Shown here piece after piece: positions 43,001 through 50,876 of a stretch of DNA of 64,000 bases. The stretch's first letter is position 1; the number at the start of each line of letters is the position of its first letter. The notes beneath the pieces were generated by a model. The model saw only the letters and a program-made list of their open reading frames with translations. It was not told where the DNA came from and ran no database searches. The translations under genes were made by a program, and so were the position numbers. Origin of the DNA: Butyricimonas faecihominis (GTDB lineage Bacteria; Bacteroidota; Bacteroidia; Bacteroidales; Marinifilaceae); NCBI RefSeq assembly GCF_033096445.1, contig NZ_AP028155.1, positions 1,865,880 to 1,929,879 on the forward strand, read 5' to 3'.

Positions 43001-43171
43001 TCAACCTTTCAACCGAAGTAGTTCGATCAAACGATCTAAATGAAAGTCAATCATTCTCTCCAGTTCCTCTTCCGACATATCTTTTTTCAAAATATGCCAG
43101 TAAAGGACATAGAACCTAAGACTATTTTTCTCATGTTCTATCCGAGCCTTTAGCTCTTCATAGGAAAACAT
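43001..43171 (-). CDS. Unknown 56-aa protein
   Basis: A short frame from ATG at 43171 to TGA at 43001 that reads as a plausible small protein: Met-Phe-Ser-Tyr-Glu-Glu-Leu-Lys-Ala-Arg at the start, a Phe-Tyr-Val-Leu-Tyr-Trp-His middle, and an amphipathic helix Glu-Glu-Glu-Leu-Glu-Arg-Met-Ile. It lies 60 bases upstream of the DUF5053 start on the same strand, so the two may be co-transcribed. Function unknown. Confidence 0.5.
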   Translation of the reverse strand: MFSYEELKARIEHEKNSLRFYVLYWHILKKDMSEEELERMIDFHLDRLIELLRLKG

Positions 43172-43242
43172 TTCAAAGAAACTTTTACACTACAAATATA
43201 GATAAACATTTGTTTATTACAAAATATTCGTTGAATCATTTT

Positions 43243-43638
43243 TTATGAATTCGTTATTTTCTCAACCATTGTCAATAGTGCCACACGCCTCGACAGCGTG
43301 AGATTATCAATCAACCCCAATTCTTTTAAGGTAGCAAGTAGATACGGCATATTATCCCGGATGTCCTTCCATGATACCCCGTTGCAGAGGTTAAAAAGCA
43401 TAGCGGCCAACCCAGCAAGTATCACGGCATTGGCAGAAGCAAATATATAGCAAAGGTCTTAGTATGGCACACGTAGAAATACAACATCGAATTGCAAGCA
43501 ATCCGGTTCTCCGGTACTTGAAATGCCACGGGCATTGCAGGTAAAGATTCCCCCAGCTCAACAAAATAATTATAGCGATCCGCCCATTCCGGCAGTAATA
43601 AAAAAAGTCTCTTTCAACGCATCAATTTTCTCTTTCAT
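43243..43638 (-). pseudogene. sufE: Frameshifted sufE-like gene
   Basis: Read across three frames, the minus strand encodes a SufE-type sulfur acceptor of cysteine desulfurase. It begins Met-Lys-Glu-Lys-Ile-Asp-Ala-Leu-Lys-Glu-Thr-Phe. After a shift at a T-run it continues Leu-Pro-Glu-Trp-Ala-Asp-Arg-Tyr-Asn-Tyr-Phe-Val-Glu-Leu-Gly with an acceptor-region Ile-Ala-Cys-Asn-Ser. A second shift near 43450 leads to Ala-Ser-Ala-Asn-Ala-Val-Ile-Leu-Ala-Gly-Leu-Ala and the C-terminal Asp-Asn-Leu-Thr-Leu-Ser-Arg-Arg motif. Two frameshifts make it nonfunctional unless they are sequence errors. Another sufE presumably exists elsewhere. Confidence 0.8.
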
Positions 43639-43639
43639 A

Positions 43640-43969
43640 TTATAGTCTGTTTACGAACATATCATCCAGTGTTGCCCCTCCTCCTCGGGTATCCGAGATC
43701 ATTTTTTTCAACGCCTTCACCTGCATATCGAAATAATCGACAACCGATACCCGCTCCATTTCGGCGGTCGTACCGAAACCAACAAGCGAAAGGGACATGA
43801 TCGTTTCAGTCATACCAAGGTTAATTTTTTCATTTTGCTCCTCGGTACCGGAAAATAACACCCGGTAAATAGCGTGTTCGGTGAAGTATCGCACGATCCC
43901 GGTAAACCATATCATCACGGCATAACGAACCGGGTAAGATACTCTCTCGAATACTTTTTTGTTTTTCAA
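43640..43969 (-). pseudogene. Unknown 109-codon frame whose start lies in the direct repeat; probable 5'-truncated gene
   Basis: The ATG at 43969 and first codons lie inside the 44-bp direct repeat, so the N-terminus is probably a junction artefact. The stop at 43640 is one base before the sufE-like start, so the two were an operon. The C-terminal part (Val-Asp-Tyr-Phe-Asp-Met-Gln-Val-Lys-Ala-Leu-Lys-Lys-Met) looks like real protein, but I do not recognise the family. Likely a truncated remnant. Confidence 0.45.
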
Positions 43970-43993
43970 TACATTTTCTGATTTTAAGACTAA
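43950..43993. repeat. 44-bp direct repeat, right copy
   Basis: Identical to 41754-41797. The distance between copies is 2196 bp. Confidence 0.9.
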
Positions 43994-44058
43994 ATAAAAG
44001 CAACGTTTGCAACGTTTATTTTAGAGATAATTTTCACCTAAAAATAAAAGTTCATAGT

Positions 44059-44472
44059 TCATGCCGATATAGATATTAATTCACGTCCTATTGCACGTAT
44101 TGTTTCTACAATTTCTTCCAAACGCTTTTTAGAGGGTTTCTTCGTGCCACTTACATATTGTGCAAATAAACTTTGAGACATACCCAAACGACGTGCTATA
44201 GCTGCAGCATTCAACTCCGGGTGAGCTATAAACAAATCATATAAAGGATTAGATTTTTTCTCAAGGAAAAATCCCTCAAAACTTAAATCCTCATCTAGTT
44301 CTTCCCAGCGAATACCAAAATCACCCACTTGAAAATTTTCACGTTGTTTTGGAGTTGCAAACTTCAATCTTTGATAGTCGGCAAACCTTTCACATGCTTC
44401 CCTACCGTCAGTGATACGTATCCATACCTCTGTATCGGTCAACCAGACTTTTTCTACGATGATATTTTCCAT
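44059..44472 (-). CDS. DUF2442 protein with C-terminal HTH
   Basis: The ATG at 44472 gives 137 residues; an earlier start would run into the ogt stop. The N-terminal DUF2442 module (about 1-60) has Val-Glu-Lys-Val-Trp-Leu-Thr-Asp-Thr-Glu-Val-Trp-Ile and an Ala-Asp-Tyr-Gln-Arg-Leu-Lys segment. The C-terminal HTH (about 88-135) has Asn-Ala-Ala-Ala-Ile-Ala-Arg-Arg-Leu-Gly-Met-Ser-Gln and Gln-Tyr-Val-Ser-Gly-Thr-Lys-Lys-Pro-Ser. DUF2442/HTH genes are frequent accessory genes sometimes paired with DUF4160 toxin-like partners; no such partner is here. It follows ogt by 43 bases. Confidence 0.8.
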   Translation of the reverse strand: MENIIVEKVWLTDTEVWIRITDGREACERFADYQRLKFATPKQRENFQVGDFGIRWEELDEDLSFEGFFLEKKSNPLYDLFIAHPELNAAAIARRLGMSQSLFAQYVSGTKKPSKKRLEEIVETIRAIGRELISISA

Positions 44473-44515
44473 GACCCTAGCTTCATTTTCACAAATATAG
44501 CTATCATGCACAATT

Positions 44516-45040
44516 TTACCGCATACCATTCAATAAACTTTTCACCCCCATCTCTAGATCTAGCAAACCCTTTTTAGCCTCCAAGCCTCCCCCGTAACCG
44601 ACCAATTTATGGTTACCCCCAATCACCCGATGACAAGGAACAAAAATCGAAATAGGATTCGCACCATTAGCTGCAGCCACGGCACGAACAGCTTTCGGGT
44701 TTCCCAACTTTTTAGCCAACTCACCATAAGACACCGTTTTTCCGTATGGTATATCCAGCAACTCCTGCCACACCGAATTCTGGAACTCCGTTCCCGTAAA
44801 GACGAGCGGAATATCAAACGTTTTCCTCTGGCGAGCAAAATATTCGTCAAGCTGGATGATTGTTTCCCGGATCACGTCAGAAACACCCTCTTCGTAATCG
44901 GCCCCTAGCGCTTTCTGAATCCGTTTATCAATAGATGCCCTGCGTTTTTCAAACATCCAGTCACACAAACAAAGTTTACCCTCGAAAGAGCCAAGAATCA
45001 GCTCTCCACAGGGAGATTCATAATGTTGAATTTGTATCAT
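44516..45040 (-). CDS. ogt: Methylated-DNA-protein-cysteine methyltransferase
   Basis: A suicide DNA-repair enzyme that takes the methyl group from O6-methylguanine onto its own cysteine. The 174 residues end with the C-terminal domain: Tyr-Gly-Lys-Thr-Val-Ser-Tyr-Gly-Glu-Leu-Ala near residue 103, Arg-Ala-Val-Ala-Ala-Ala-Asn-Gly-Ala-Asn-Pro near 120, and the active site Val-Pro-Cys-His-Arg-Val-Ile-Gly near 137. Single-domain Ogt form, no Ada N-terminus. Confidence 0.95.
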   Translation of the reverse strand: MIQIQHYESPCGELILGSFEGKLCLCDWMFEKRRASIDKRIQKALGADYEEGVSDVIRETIIQLDEYFARQRKTFDIPLVFTGTEFQNSVWQELLDIPYGKTVSYGELAKKLGNPKAVRAVAAANGANPISIFVPCHRVIGGNHKLVGYGGGLEAKKGLLDLEMGVKSLLNGMR

Positions 45041-45204
45041 TTCTTCTACTTTTTATTTTCGTACTTTCCTTCAACCACGACCTTTTCTATACAATCAAGC
45101 CAAATGACAAGTTATAAAAGTAGAACATTATTCCGATATTCCCAAACTCTTTCCCATTAATGTAAAATCCGGTACCCACTAAACAACTCTGTTACAATCC
45201 ATAA

Positions 45205-45300
45205 TACATATTATTAGAAAAACGGCAAAAATATACCACAAAACTATTGGAAAAACGGCAAATAAAAACCATATTTGTATTAGAAAAGTGGAAATATTGA
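45205..45300 (+). promoter_or_regulatory. Three spaced repeats upstream of the second DUF4143 ATPase
   Basis: TTAGAAAAACGGCAAA (about 45214), TTGGAAAAACGGCAAA (about 45246) and TTAGAAAAGTGGAAA (about 45279) recur about every 32-33 bases, three turns of the helix. They sit just ahead of the gene and look like a regulator array. Confidence 0.55.
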
Positions 45301-45331
45301 CATCATTTTCTATCATAAAAAAGGAAACGCC

Positions 45332-46678
45332 ATGCTCAAAAGGAAGATTGACAATTATATACAGAACTATTACAAAACTACCCGTAATGCCCTCCTTATC
45401 ACCGGAGCTAGACAGATTGGCAAAACTTACTCCATCCGCAAATTCGGTAAGTCGTTCAAAAGCTTCGTAGAAATAAATTTTATTGATAATCCTGAGGCTA
45501 TTGATGTTTTCAAAGGTGCAAAAAATAGTACCGATATATTATTTCGCTTGTCCGCAATGACAACCGTTCCCCTGATCAAAGGCGAAACTCTCATTTTTTT
45601 TGACGAAGTACAGAAATATCCGGAAATTGTAACGGCTATTAAATTCTTAGTCGATGAAGGCTCGTACCGCTATATATTAAGCGGTTCATTGCTAGGAGTA
45701 GAATTAAAGGATTTACGCTCGGAACCTGTTGGCTACATGGGTATCAAAGATATGTACCCGCTCGATTTCGAAGAGTTCATTTCATGCATAGGCATCAACG
45801 ACAACGTGATCACGGCTTTACGCGATGCATGGAAAGACCGTACTCCTGTTGATGAATTTATCCATTCCAAAATAATGGAATTATTCCGCCTATACCTCAT
45901 TGTAGGCGGGATGCCAGCTGCCGTGAGCAAATACATCGAGAGTAATAATTTACAAGAAGTTATGGCGATTCAGCAGGATATAATTCGTTTATACAGACGC
46001 GATATCACCCAGTATGATCCCGATGACAAACTCTACATAGAAGAGATTTTTAATCTTATTCCACCCGAGCTCAACGCAAAAAACAAGCGGTTTATTCTAA
46101 AAAAACTAAATGAAAATGCGAAGTTCGAACGTTATCAAAACAGTTTCCTGTGGTTAAAGAATGCAGGAGTTGCATTACCCGTTTACAATGTAGAAGAACC
46201 TAAAATGCCATTATTACTCGCTCGTTCACGAAATCTGTTCAAACTTTTCCAAAACGACGTGGGACTACTCGCCGCACAATATGCCGAAGGTATTCAACTA
46301 CGCATAATAAAGGGCGATAAAGACATCAATTTCGGTTCTATATACGAAAACGCGGTAGCACAAGAATTGGTAGCACACGCCCTAGAGCCATACTATTATA
46401 ATAACAAGAAACGCGGCGAGCTGGACTTTATCATTGAACTTGATGGCAAAGTTCTACCTATAGAGGTAAAATCCGGAAAAGACTACGACACGCATCGCGC
46501 CTTATCCAATATAATGGATTGCGATGAATATGAACTTCCTGAAGCTGTGGTTTTCAATAACGACAATCTCAGGATCAATGGTAAGATCATTTATGCCCCG
46601 ATTTATATGGTCATGTTCCTAGAAAAAAACAACGTTGCCCCCACACATTACAAAGTAGATTTAACAATGCTACAATAA
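45332..46678 (+). CDS. AAA_14 ATPase with DUF4143 domain (second type)
   Basis: A 448-residue protein with Walker A Gly-Ala-Arg-Gln-Ile-Gly-Lys-Thr near residue 26 and Walker B Leu-Ile-Phe-Phe-Asp-Glu-Val-Gln near 88. A Leu-Ser-Gly-Ser-Leu-Leu-Gly-Val sensor lies near 115 with a Pro-Leu-Asp-Phe-Glu-Glu-Phe block. The C-terminal DUF4143 nuclease-like part has Arg-Gly-Glu-Leu-Asp-Phe-Ile-Ile-Glu-Leu and Pro-Ile-Glu-Val-Lys-Ser-Gly-Lys near 365-385, an intact D-ExK pattern. It is a different subfamily from the one at 9966. Function unsettled; both are monocistronic behind repeat-type operators. Confidence 0.88.
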   Translation: MLKRKIDNYIQNYYKTTRNALLITGARQIGKTYSIRKFGKSFKSFVEINFIDNPEAIDVFKGAKNSTDILFRLSAMTTVPLIKGETLIFFDEVQKYPEIVTAIKFLVDEGSYRYILSGSLLGVELKDLRSEPVGYMGIKDMYPLDFEEFISCIGINDNVITALRDAWKDRTPVDEFIHSKIMELFRLYLIVGGMPAAVSKYIESNNLQEVMAIQQDIIRLYRRDITQYDPDDKLYIEEIFNLIPPELNAKNKRFILKKLNENAKFERYQNSFLWLKNAGVALPVYNVEEPKMPLLLARSRNLFKLFQNDVGLLAAQYAEGIQLRIIKGDKDINFGSIYENAVAQELVAHALEPYYYNNKKRGELDFIIELDGKVLPIEVKSGKDYDTHRALSNIMDCDEYELPEAVVFNNDNLRINGKIIYAPIYMVMFLEKNNVAPTHYKVDLTMLQ

Positions 46679-46722
46679 TTACAATAACACGGCAAACATT
46701 CCCCCAAACGACACCCCAAATT

Positions 46723-47115
46723 TTACTGATTCGTTTCCAGCATCCGGATCAGACAATCCCGTTGTATTGAAAAGTTTGTATCTTCCTGCTGAACATATTT
46801 AAGCAAACGAATCCCATCCTGACGCAATTTCGACTTCAACAAAATATCATCCTCCACTTCCTCCGAAAATCTCAACAGGTACACGGACGCAAGTTCAATC
46901 TTACCAATCCTGTCTTCCTCGTTGGCATACCGGTCAATCAGTTCCTGCACATCCATCGTCGCCAGCTCCTTCACGGGAAATCCCAACATTTGCTGCGTCA
47001 ACAAGTCATACTCGTCCCGATCCTGCTGACGAATCTTCTTCTTGTTCAATATAGCCCTAGCAATTGCAGAAATAATTTCTTGAATCATGCGCACGAGATA
47101 ATCCTGTTTTACCAT
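46723..47115 (-). CDS. DUF6483-like helical protein
   Basis: Starting at the ATG at 47115 (Met-Val-Lys-Gln-Asp-Tyr-Leu-Val-Arg-Met-Ile) gives 130 residues, all helical, with TPR-like spacing. The opening resembles DUF6483 proteins. The longer frame to 47220 has an unlikely N-terminus. It is followed on the same strand by a gap to the DUF4143 gene and preceded by the MBL-fold gene about 110 bases away. No function known to me. Confidence 0.6.
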   Translation of the reverse strand: MVKQDYLVRMIQEIISAIARAILNKKKIRQQDRDEYDLLTQQMLGFPVKELATMDVQELIDRYANEEDRIGKIELASVYLLRFSEEVEDDILLKSKLRQDGIRLLKYVQQEDTNFSIQRDCLIRMLETNQ

Positions 47116-47223
47116 AATACCGTCCTCCAATATATTTACAAGCAAAAATAAAAAATAATATCCAGGCGAAGGAATAAAATTCACTAAATCATTTGGTTTA
47201 CAAAACGAACCATTTCCCAAGAA

Positions 47224-48315
47224 CTACTCTCCCCACCTCACGACCTCGCCAATGACAGGAATCAACACGTGTAACGAGTCGTTCTTTGCCATGTTCATCT
47301 CGTTCCGTAACGGCTCATCCCAATGATGATGGGCCAGCGCATACTTGGAATGATGCACGGTCATCACCTTCTTCGCTTTCAGGTCCAAGGCTGCCCGGGT
47401 CAAGTAATCAGGCATCAAGTGGATATACTTCCATCCCTCGTTATACTGTCCGTTTTCAAGAATGGCCAAATCTATACCCGGAAAACAATCCCCGATCCGG
47501 GCAAAATGTGTGTCGTAACCACCATCTCCTGCCAAATATATCTTCCGGGAAGGAGTTTCAAGCAAGAACGAGGCCCACAGCGTTTTATTGGCGGAAAGTC
47601 CCCGCCCCGAAAAATGCCGGGCCGGCAAACAATGCATGACAAAACCGGAATCCAAACGAACCTCTTCCTCCCAATCCAACTCGATAATACGCTCCTTGTC
47701 GAACCCCCAGTACTCGAAATGCTCGCCGACACCCAAACCGCAAATCACCTTCCCGATCCGGTCTTTCAACGCCCGCACGGTATGATAATCCAGGTGATCC
47801 CAATGATCATGGGAAATAACAAGGTAATCAATATCCGGCATATCCTCCGGATGATAAACGTCCGTTCCCTTGAACGGCTTGTTAATAAAAGAAACCGGGG
47901 AAGCCATGCAGAACACCGGGTCCACGAGTACCCGTTTTCCATCCACTTGAACCAGATAAGATGAATGTCCGAACCACACCAGCACGTCCTCTTCCGGGTT
48001 GATCTGCCGTAAATCCGTTTTCACCACGGTCAACGCCGTGTCCGGTTGCAGTCCGGTCTTATCCTTAAAAACGAAATCCAGTAATCCCTGTAAACGCCCC
48101 TTGTCCGAGGTCATTAAAGGAGTTTCATGTATATTGCGGAAAGCCCCGTCCCGGTAATTCGGCGAACGTTCAATCCTTGCCAGCCGTTCTCCCCGGGGAA
48201 TTCTCCCGAAACTTGGCTGATTCACGAAAACAATCCCGACAATGGCCATAACCACCACGATCGACAGAATAATCCATAGTACCATACGCTTTCTTGAACT
48301 TTTTATTAATCTCAT
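47224..48315 (-). CDS. MBL-fold metallo-hydrolase, UlaG / NAPE-PLD-like, membrane anchored
   Basis: A 363-residue protein with one N-terminal membrane segment (about 12-31), then a metallo-beta-lactamase fold: Trp-Phe-Gly-His-Ser-Ser near 114, His-Asp-His-Trp-Asp-His-Leu-Asp near 170 (metal site HxHxDH), Pro-Ala-Arg-His-Phe-Ser-Gly near 232, Ala-Gly-Asp-Gly-Gly-Tyr near 264, and a C-terminal His-His-Ser-Lys. It probably hydrolyses a phosphodiester in the periplasm; NAPE-PLD-like activity is only a family-level guess. Confidence 0.85.
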   Translation of the reverse strand: MRLIKSSRKRMVLWIILSIVVVMAIVGIVFVNQPSFGRIPRGERLARIERSPNYRDGAFRNIHETPLMTSDKGRLQGLLDFVFKDKTGLQPDTALTVVKTDLRQINPEEDVLVWFGHSSYLVQVDGKRVLVDPVFCMASPVSFINKPFKGTDVYHPEDMPDIDYLVISHDHWDHLDYHTVRALKDRIGKVICGLGVGEHFEYWGFDKERIIELDWEEEVRLDSGFVMHCLPARHFSGRGLSANKTLWASFLLETPSRKIYLAGDGGYDTHFARIGDCFPGIDLAILENGQYNEGWKYIHLMPDYLTRAALDLKAKKVMTVHHSKYALAHHHWDEPLRNEMNMAKNDSLHVLIPVIGEVVRWGE

Positions 48316-48798
48316 AAATACAACTCAAAATTAAATTTATCGCAAAAATAAGCAAATACTCCCAACCCGCGTGTACACGAATTACTGGTATTCATACCTA
48401 AATTACGGTTTACGCTTCCCCGTGATTCCCGAACTTTCCCTAAACATCCTCCCTAATCCCCGCAATCACGAAATAACATTCCGGAAGTAAACAGAGAACA
48501 CCCAACACCCATTGTTATCGAAGATAAATGCAAGAAGAATGCTCGATGAATGCACGATGGTCTAAATGAACTATCTAAGAACTATCTCGAAAAAATCAAC
48601 CATTATCAGACCAAAGCCAAGGTAATCATAAGGTTATACTATCTCTTGGGTATTGCATCTCCCTTTCACTCCCGCCATTCCCCCACTGCGGAATGACGGG
48701 GTAACGCTATTAGTTGAGAGTAGAAACGAGCTTGTGATAGTAACACCCCGAAAAAAGGGTAGCACAACCCATTCATTACCATCTGTAAACCAAACGAA
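48316..48798. other. Gene-free spacer
   Basis: No gene seen. It contains one imperfect hairpin (CCCGCCATTCC with GGAATGACGGG, about 48668-48702) and two AACTATCT words near 48570. Otherwise featureless. Confidence 0.55.
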
Positions 48799-49836
48799 TC
48801 AAGGCTTGTATATCTTGGGTCTCGTCCGTCCCTCCCCTTCCAAGTATTCCACTTTAAAAATGTTCACGCAAAAGACAAAGATTGACAGGAGCAAAGGTCC
48901 GAAGATCACCCCCATGAAGCCAAACAAGGAAAGCCCGATGACCACCCCGAAAATCGTAATCAACGGGTGAGTGTCCGCCATCTTCTTCTGCAACATGAAC
49001 CGAACCAGGTTATCGACATTCGAGATCACGACCAGAGCGTAGACCGCCAACCCGATCGCCATCCCCCAATGCCCCGTCATTCCCATGTACAGCGCCAGCG
49101 GGGCCCAGATCAACGCCGCCCCGACAATCGGGATAATCGTGGCAAAACAGGACAAGAATCCCCACAACACGGGACTCGGAGCCCCGAATACAAAATATCC
49201 CAGCATGGCAATGGCCCCTTGAATCACGGCAAGCAAAGGAATCCCGATCGCATTCGACTTCACGATCATGTTGAACTCGTGTAATATATTCTTTTTATTC
49301 CGTTGATTAAACGGCAGGATCTCGCTCACGTACTCCTCCATATCCCGCCCCCCAATCAACATGAAATAAAGTACGAAAAGCAACACCACCACGTTAATGG
49401 CAAAACTACTGATACTCCCCATCAGCAACTGACCGACTTTCGGCAAGGCAGCCAATATCGTATCTATATTCCCTTTGCTCAAAAGATCATACCCTACTTT
49501 TTCCCGGATCAGCTCAGCCACATGTTCCACCGGGGCAATCAAGCTGTGCGGATCCAGGTTTATGGCCTGTAACTTGTTCACGAATACCCACACGACAATC
49601 GATAGGGGGATAAGAAAACAAAGAATCGTCTCGCATAACAGAAGAATAGCCATGATACTACGTTTCATCCGTTTCCTTTCCGTCAAATACAACATCTGGT
49701 TACGCAGAAGGATATAAATCGTCATGGCACCCAGAATCCCGCTGAAAAACGGCAAAATTTGAAAAAATATAAGAATCCCCAGCAACAGAATAATTGCCAC
49801 GAGGGAATATCTCCAGTATTGTTCTTTAAGACTCAT
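48799..49836 (-). CDS. AI-2E family permease
   Basis: The ATG at 49836 (Met-Ser-Leu-Lys-Glu-Gln-Tyr-Trp) gives 345 residues and the normal N-terminal pair of membrane segments. A longer frame to 49965 adds an unlikely leader. About seven to eight hydrophobic segments, with Gly-Ile-Pro-Leu-Leu-Ala-Val-Ile-Gln-Gly near residue 208 and a conserved C-terminal Gly-Pro-Leu-Leu-Leu-Ser, match the AI-2E/TqsA/PerM family. Some members export autoinducer 2 or act as Na+/H+ antiporters; the substrate here is unknown. Confidence 0.85.
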   Translation of the reverse strand: MSLKEQYWRYSLVAIILLLGILIFFQILPFFSGILGAMTIYILLRNQMLYLTERKRMKRSIMAILLLCETILCFLIPLSIVVWVFVNKLQAINLDPHSLIAPVEHVAELIREKVGYDLLSKGNIDTILAALPKVGQLLMGSISSFAINVVVLLFVLYFMLIGGRDMEEYVSEILPFNQRNKKNILHEFNMIVKSNAIGIPLLAVIQGAIAMLGYFVFGAPSPVLWGFLSCFATIIPIVGAALIWAPLALYMGMTGHWGMAIGLAVYALVVISNVDNLVRFMLQKKMADTHPLITIFGVVIGLSLFGFMGVIFGPLLLSIFVFCVNIFKVEYLEGEGRTRPKIYKP

Positions 49837-50004
49837 TTTATCACAATTTAAGTTCACGATATGCCCCCAAACAGATGTCCGAATGATCATCCGCCCGGTT
49901 ATCGTGTTAACGAAAACGACGAAAAAATGTTTAATTTTATATCCCCCTTTTACAATAACTGACAAACTCTTTCCCTCTCATACCCGACAAGACAGCACGA
50001 CAGG

Positions 50005-50673
50005 CTAACTCAAGGCCCTCCGCATCTTCTCCCGATCCAGAATGATAATTTCCCGGCGATTCACGGAAATCATCCCCTCGTCAGCCAGCTCGTACAACAC
50101 CTTGGCCAATGCCGGACGGGTCACCCCGAAATATTCGGCCAATTCCTGCTGTGACTTTCCCAACAACACCTTTTTCTTATCGGGGAAGGCCAGTTCCAGA
50201 ATATAATGAATCAATTTTCCCCGGATCGTCTTGAATGACAGGAACTGCAAACGCCCGGTAAGGAAAGTTGTCCGGTTCGCGTTCACGGACAGAAAATTAC
50301 GCAGGAAACTTTCATAACATCCCATCTGACGGAACACGGATTCTTTCGTGGCGATAAACACGTTGGCCTTCTCCGAAACGGTGGCCGTCACCGGAAAATG
50401 ATTATCCTCGGCAAAAAGGAACGCCGGGGCAAGCGCTCTCGGCGCCCGGATCGTCTCGATTCGTAACATGGCTCCCGAATCATCCGTCATTTCCGCCTCG
50501 ACTTCCCCTTCCAGCAAGATATAAAGGAACCTGCACACGTCTCCCTGCCGGAAAACCACTTCCCCTTTCATATAGCTCTTCACGCTATAATCAAATCCTT
50601 CTATAAACTGCTCCCTCTCCCGTTCGGGAATTCCCGTGCATAAAGGGCAACCGAAAAGTCGTGCTATATCCAT
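50005..50673 (-). CDS. Crp/Fnr-family regulator, HcpR-like
   Basis: A 222-residue regulator: N-terminal cyclic-nucleotide-like sensor barrel (about 20-125, with Gly-Glu-Val-Val-Phe-Arg-Gln-Gly-Asp) and a C-terminal Crp HTH (about 160-220, Ser-Gln-Gln-Glu-Leu-Ala-Glu-Tyr-Phe-Gly-Val-Thr-Arg-Pro-Ala-Leu). The N-terminal Cys-Pro-Leu-Cys could bind a cofactor. It is divergent from hcp, the arrangement of HcpR regulators that respond to nitric oxide or nitrite in anaerobes. I infer control of hcp; the sensed ligand is not shown here. Confidence 0.88.
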   Translation of the reverse strand: MDIARLFGCPLCTGIPEREREQFIEGFDYSVKSYMKGEVVFRQGDVCRFLYILLEGEVEAEMTDDSGAMLRIETIRAPRALAPAFLFAEDNHFPVTATVSEKANVFIATKESVFRQMGCYESFLRNFLSVNANRTTFLTGRLQFLSFKTIRGKLIHYILELAFPDKKKVLLGKSQQELAEYFGVTRPALAKVLYELADEGMISVNRREIIILDREKMRRALS

Positions 50674-50691
50674 GCTCTGTTATCTTTTAAA

Positions 50692-50709
50692 TGATACACA
50701 AATGTATCA
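50692..50709. promoter_or_regulatory. Perfect palindrome in front of the Crp/Fnr gene
   Basis: TGATACA-CAAA-TGTATCA, 19 bases upstream of the regulator's start. A likely autoregulatory site of a Crp-type dimer. Confidence 0.65.
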
Positions 50710-50788
50710 CTTTCTTCTTTAACACCTTATCTTACTTTTAACCTTTTTCATTCACTCTCGTATAAATTATTGAAAATTAAATTCACGT

Positions 50789-50806
50789 TTGTAATTTATA
50801 TTACAA
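50789..50806. promoter_or_regulatory. Perfect palindrome in front of hcp
   Basis: TTGTAAT-TTAT-ATTACAA, centred about 80 bases before the hcp ATG. It has the 7-4-7 form of Crp/Fnr boxes. With a start near 50840 it would be centred near -42, the class II activator position. Confidence 0.65.
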
Positions 50807-50876
50807 CTATTGTTTTATCGCACCCGTACATTCGCGACAAACAATTAAAGAAATTATTTATCAAACACACTAGACC

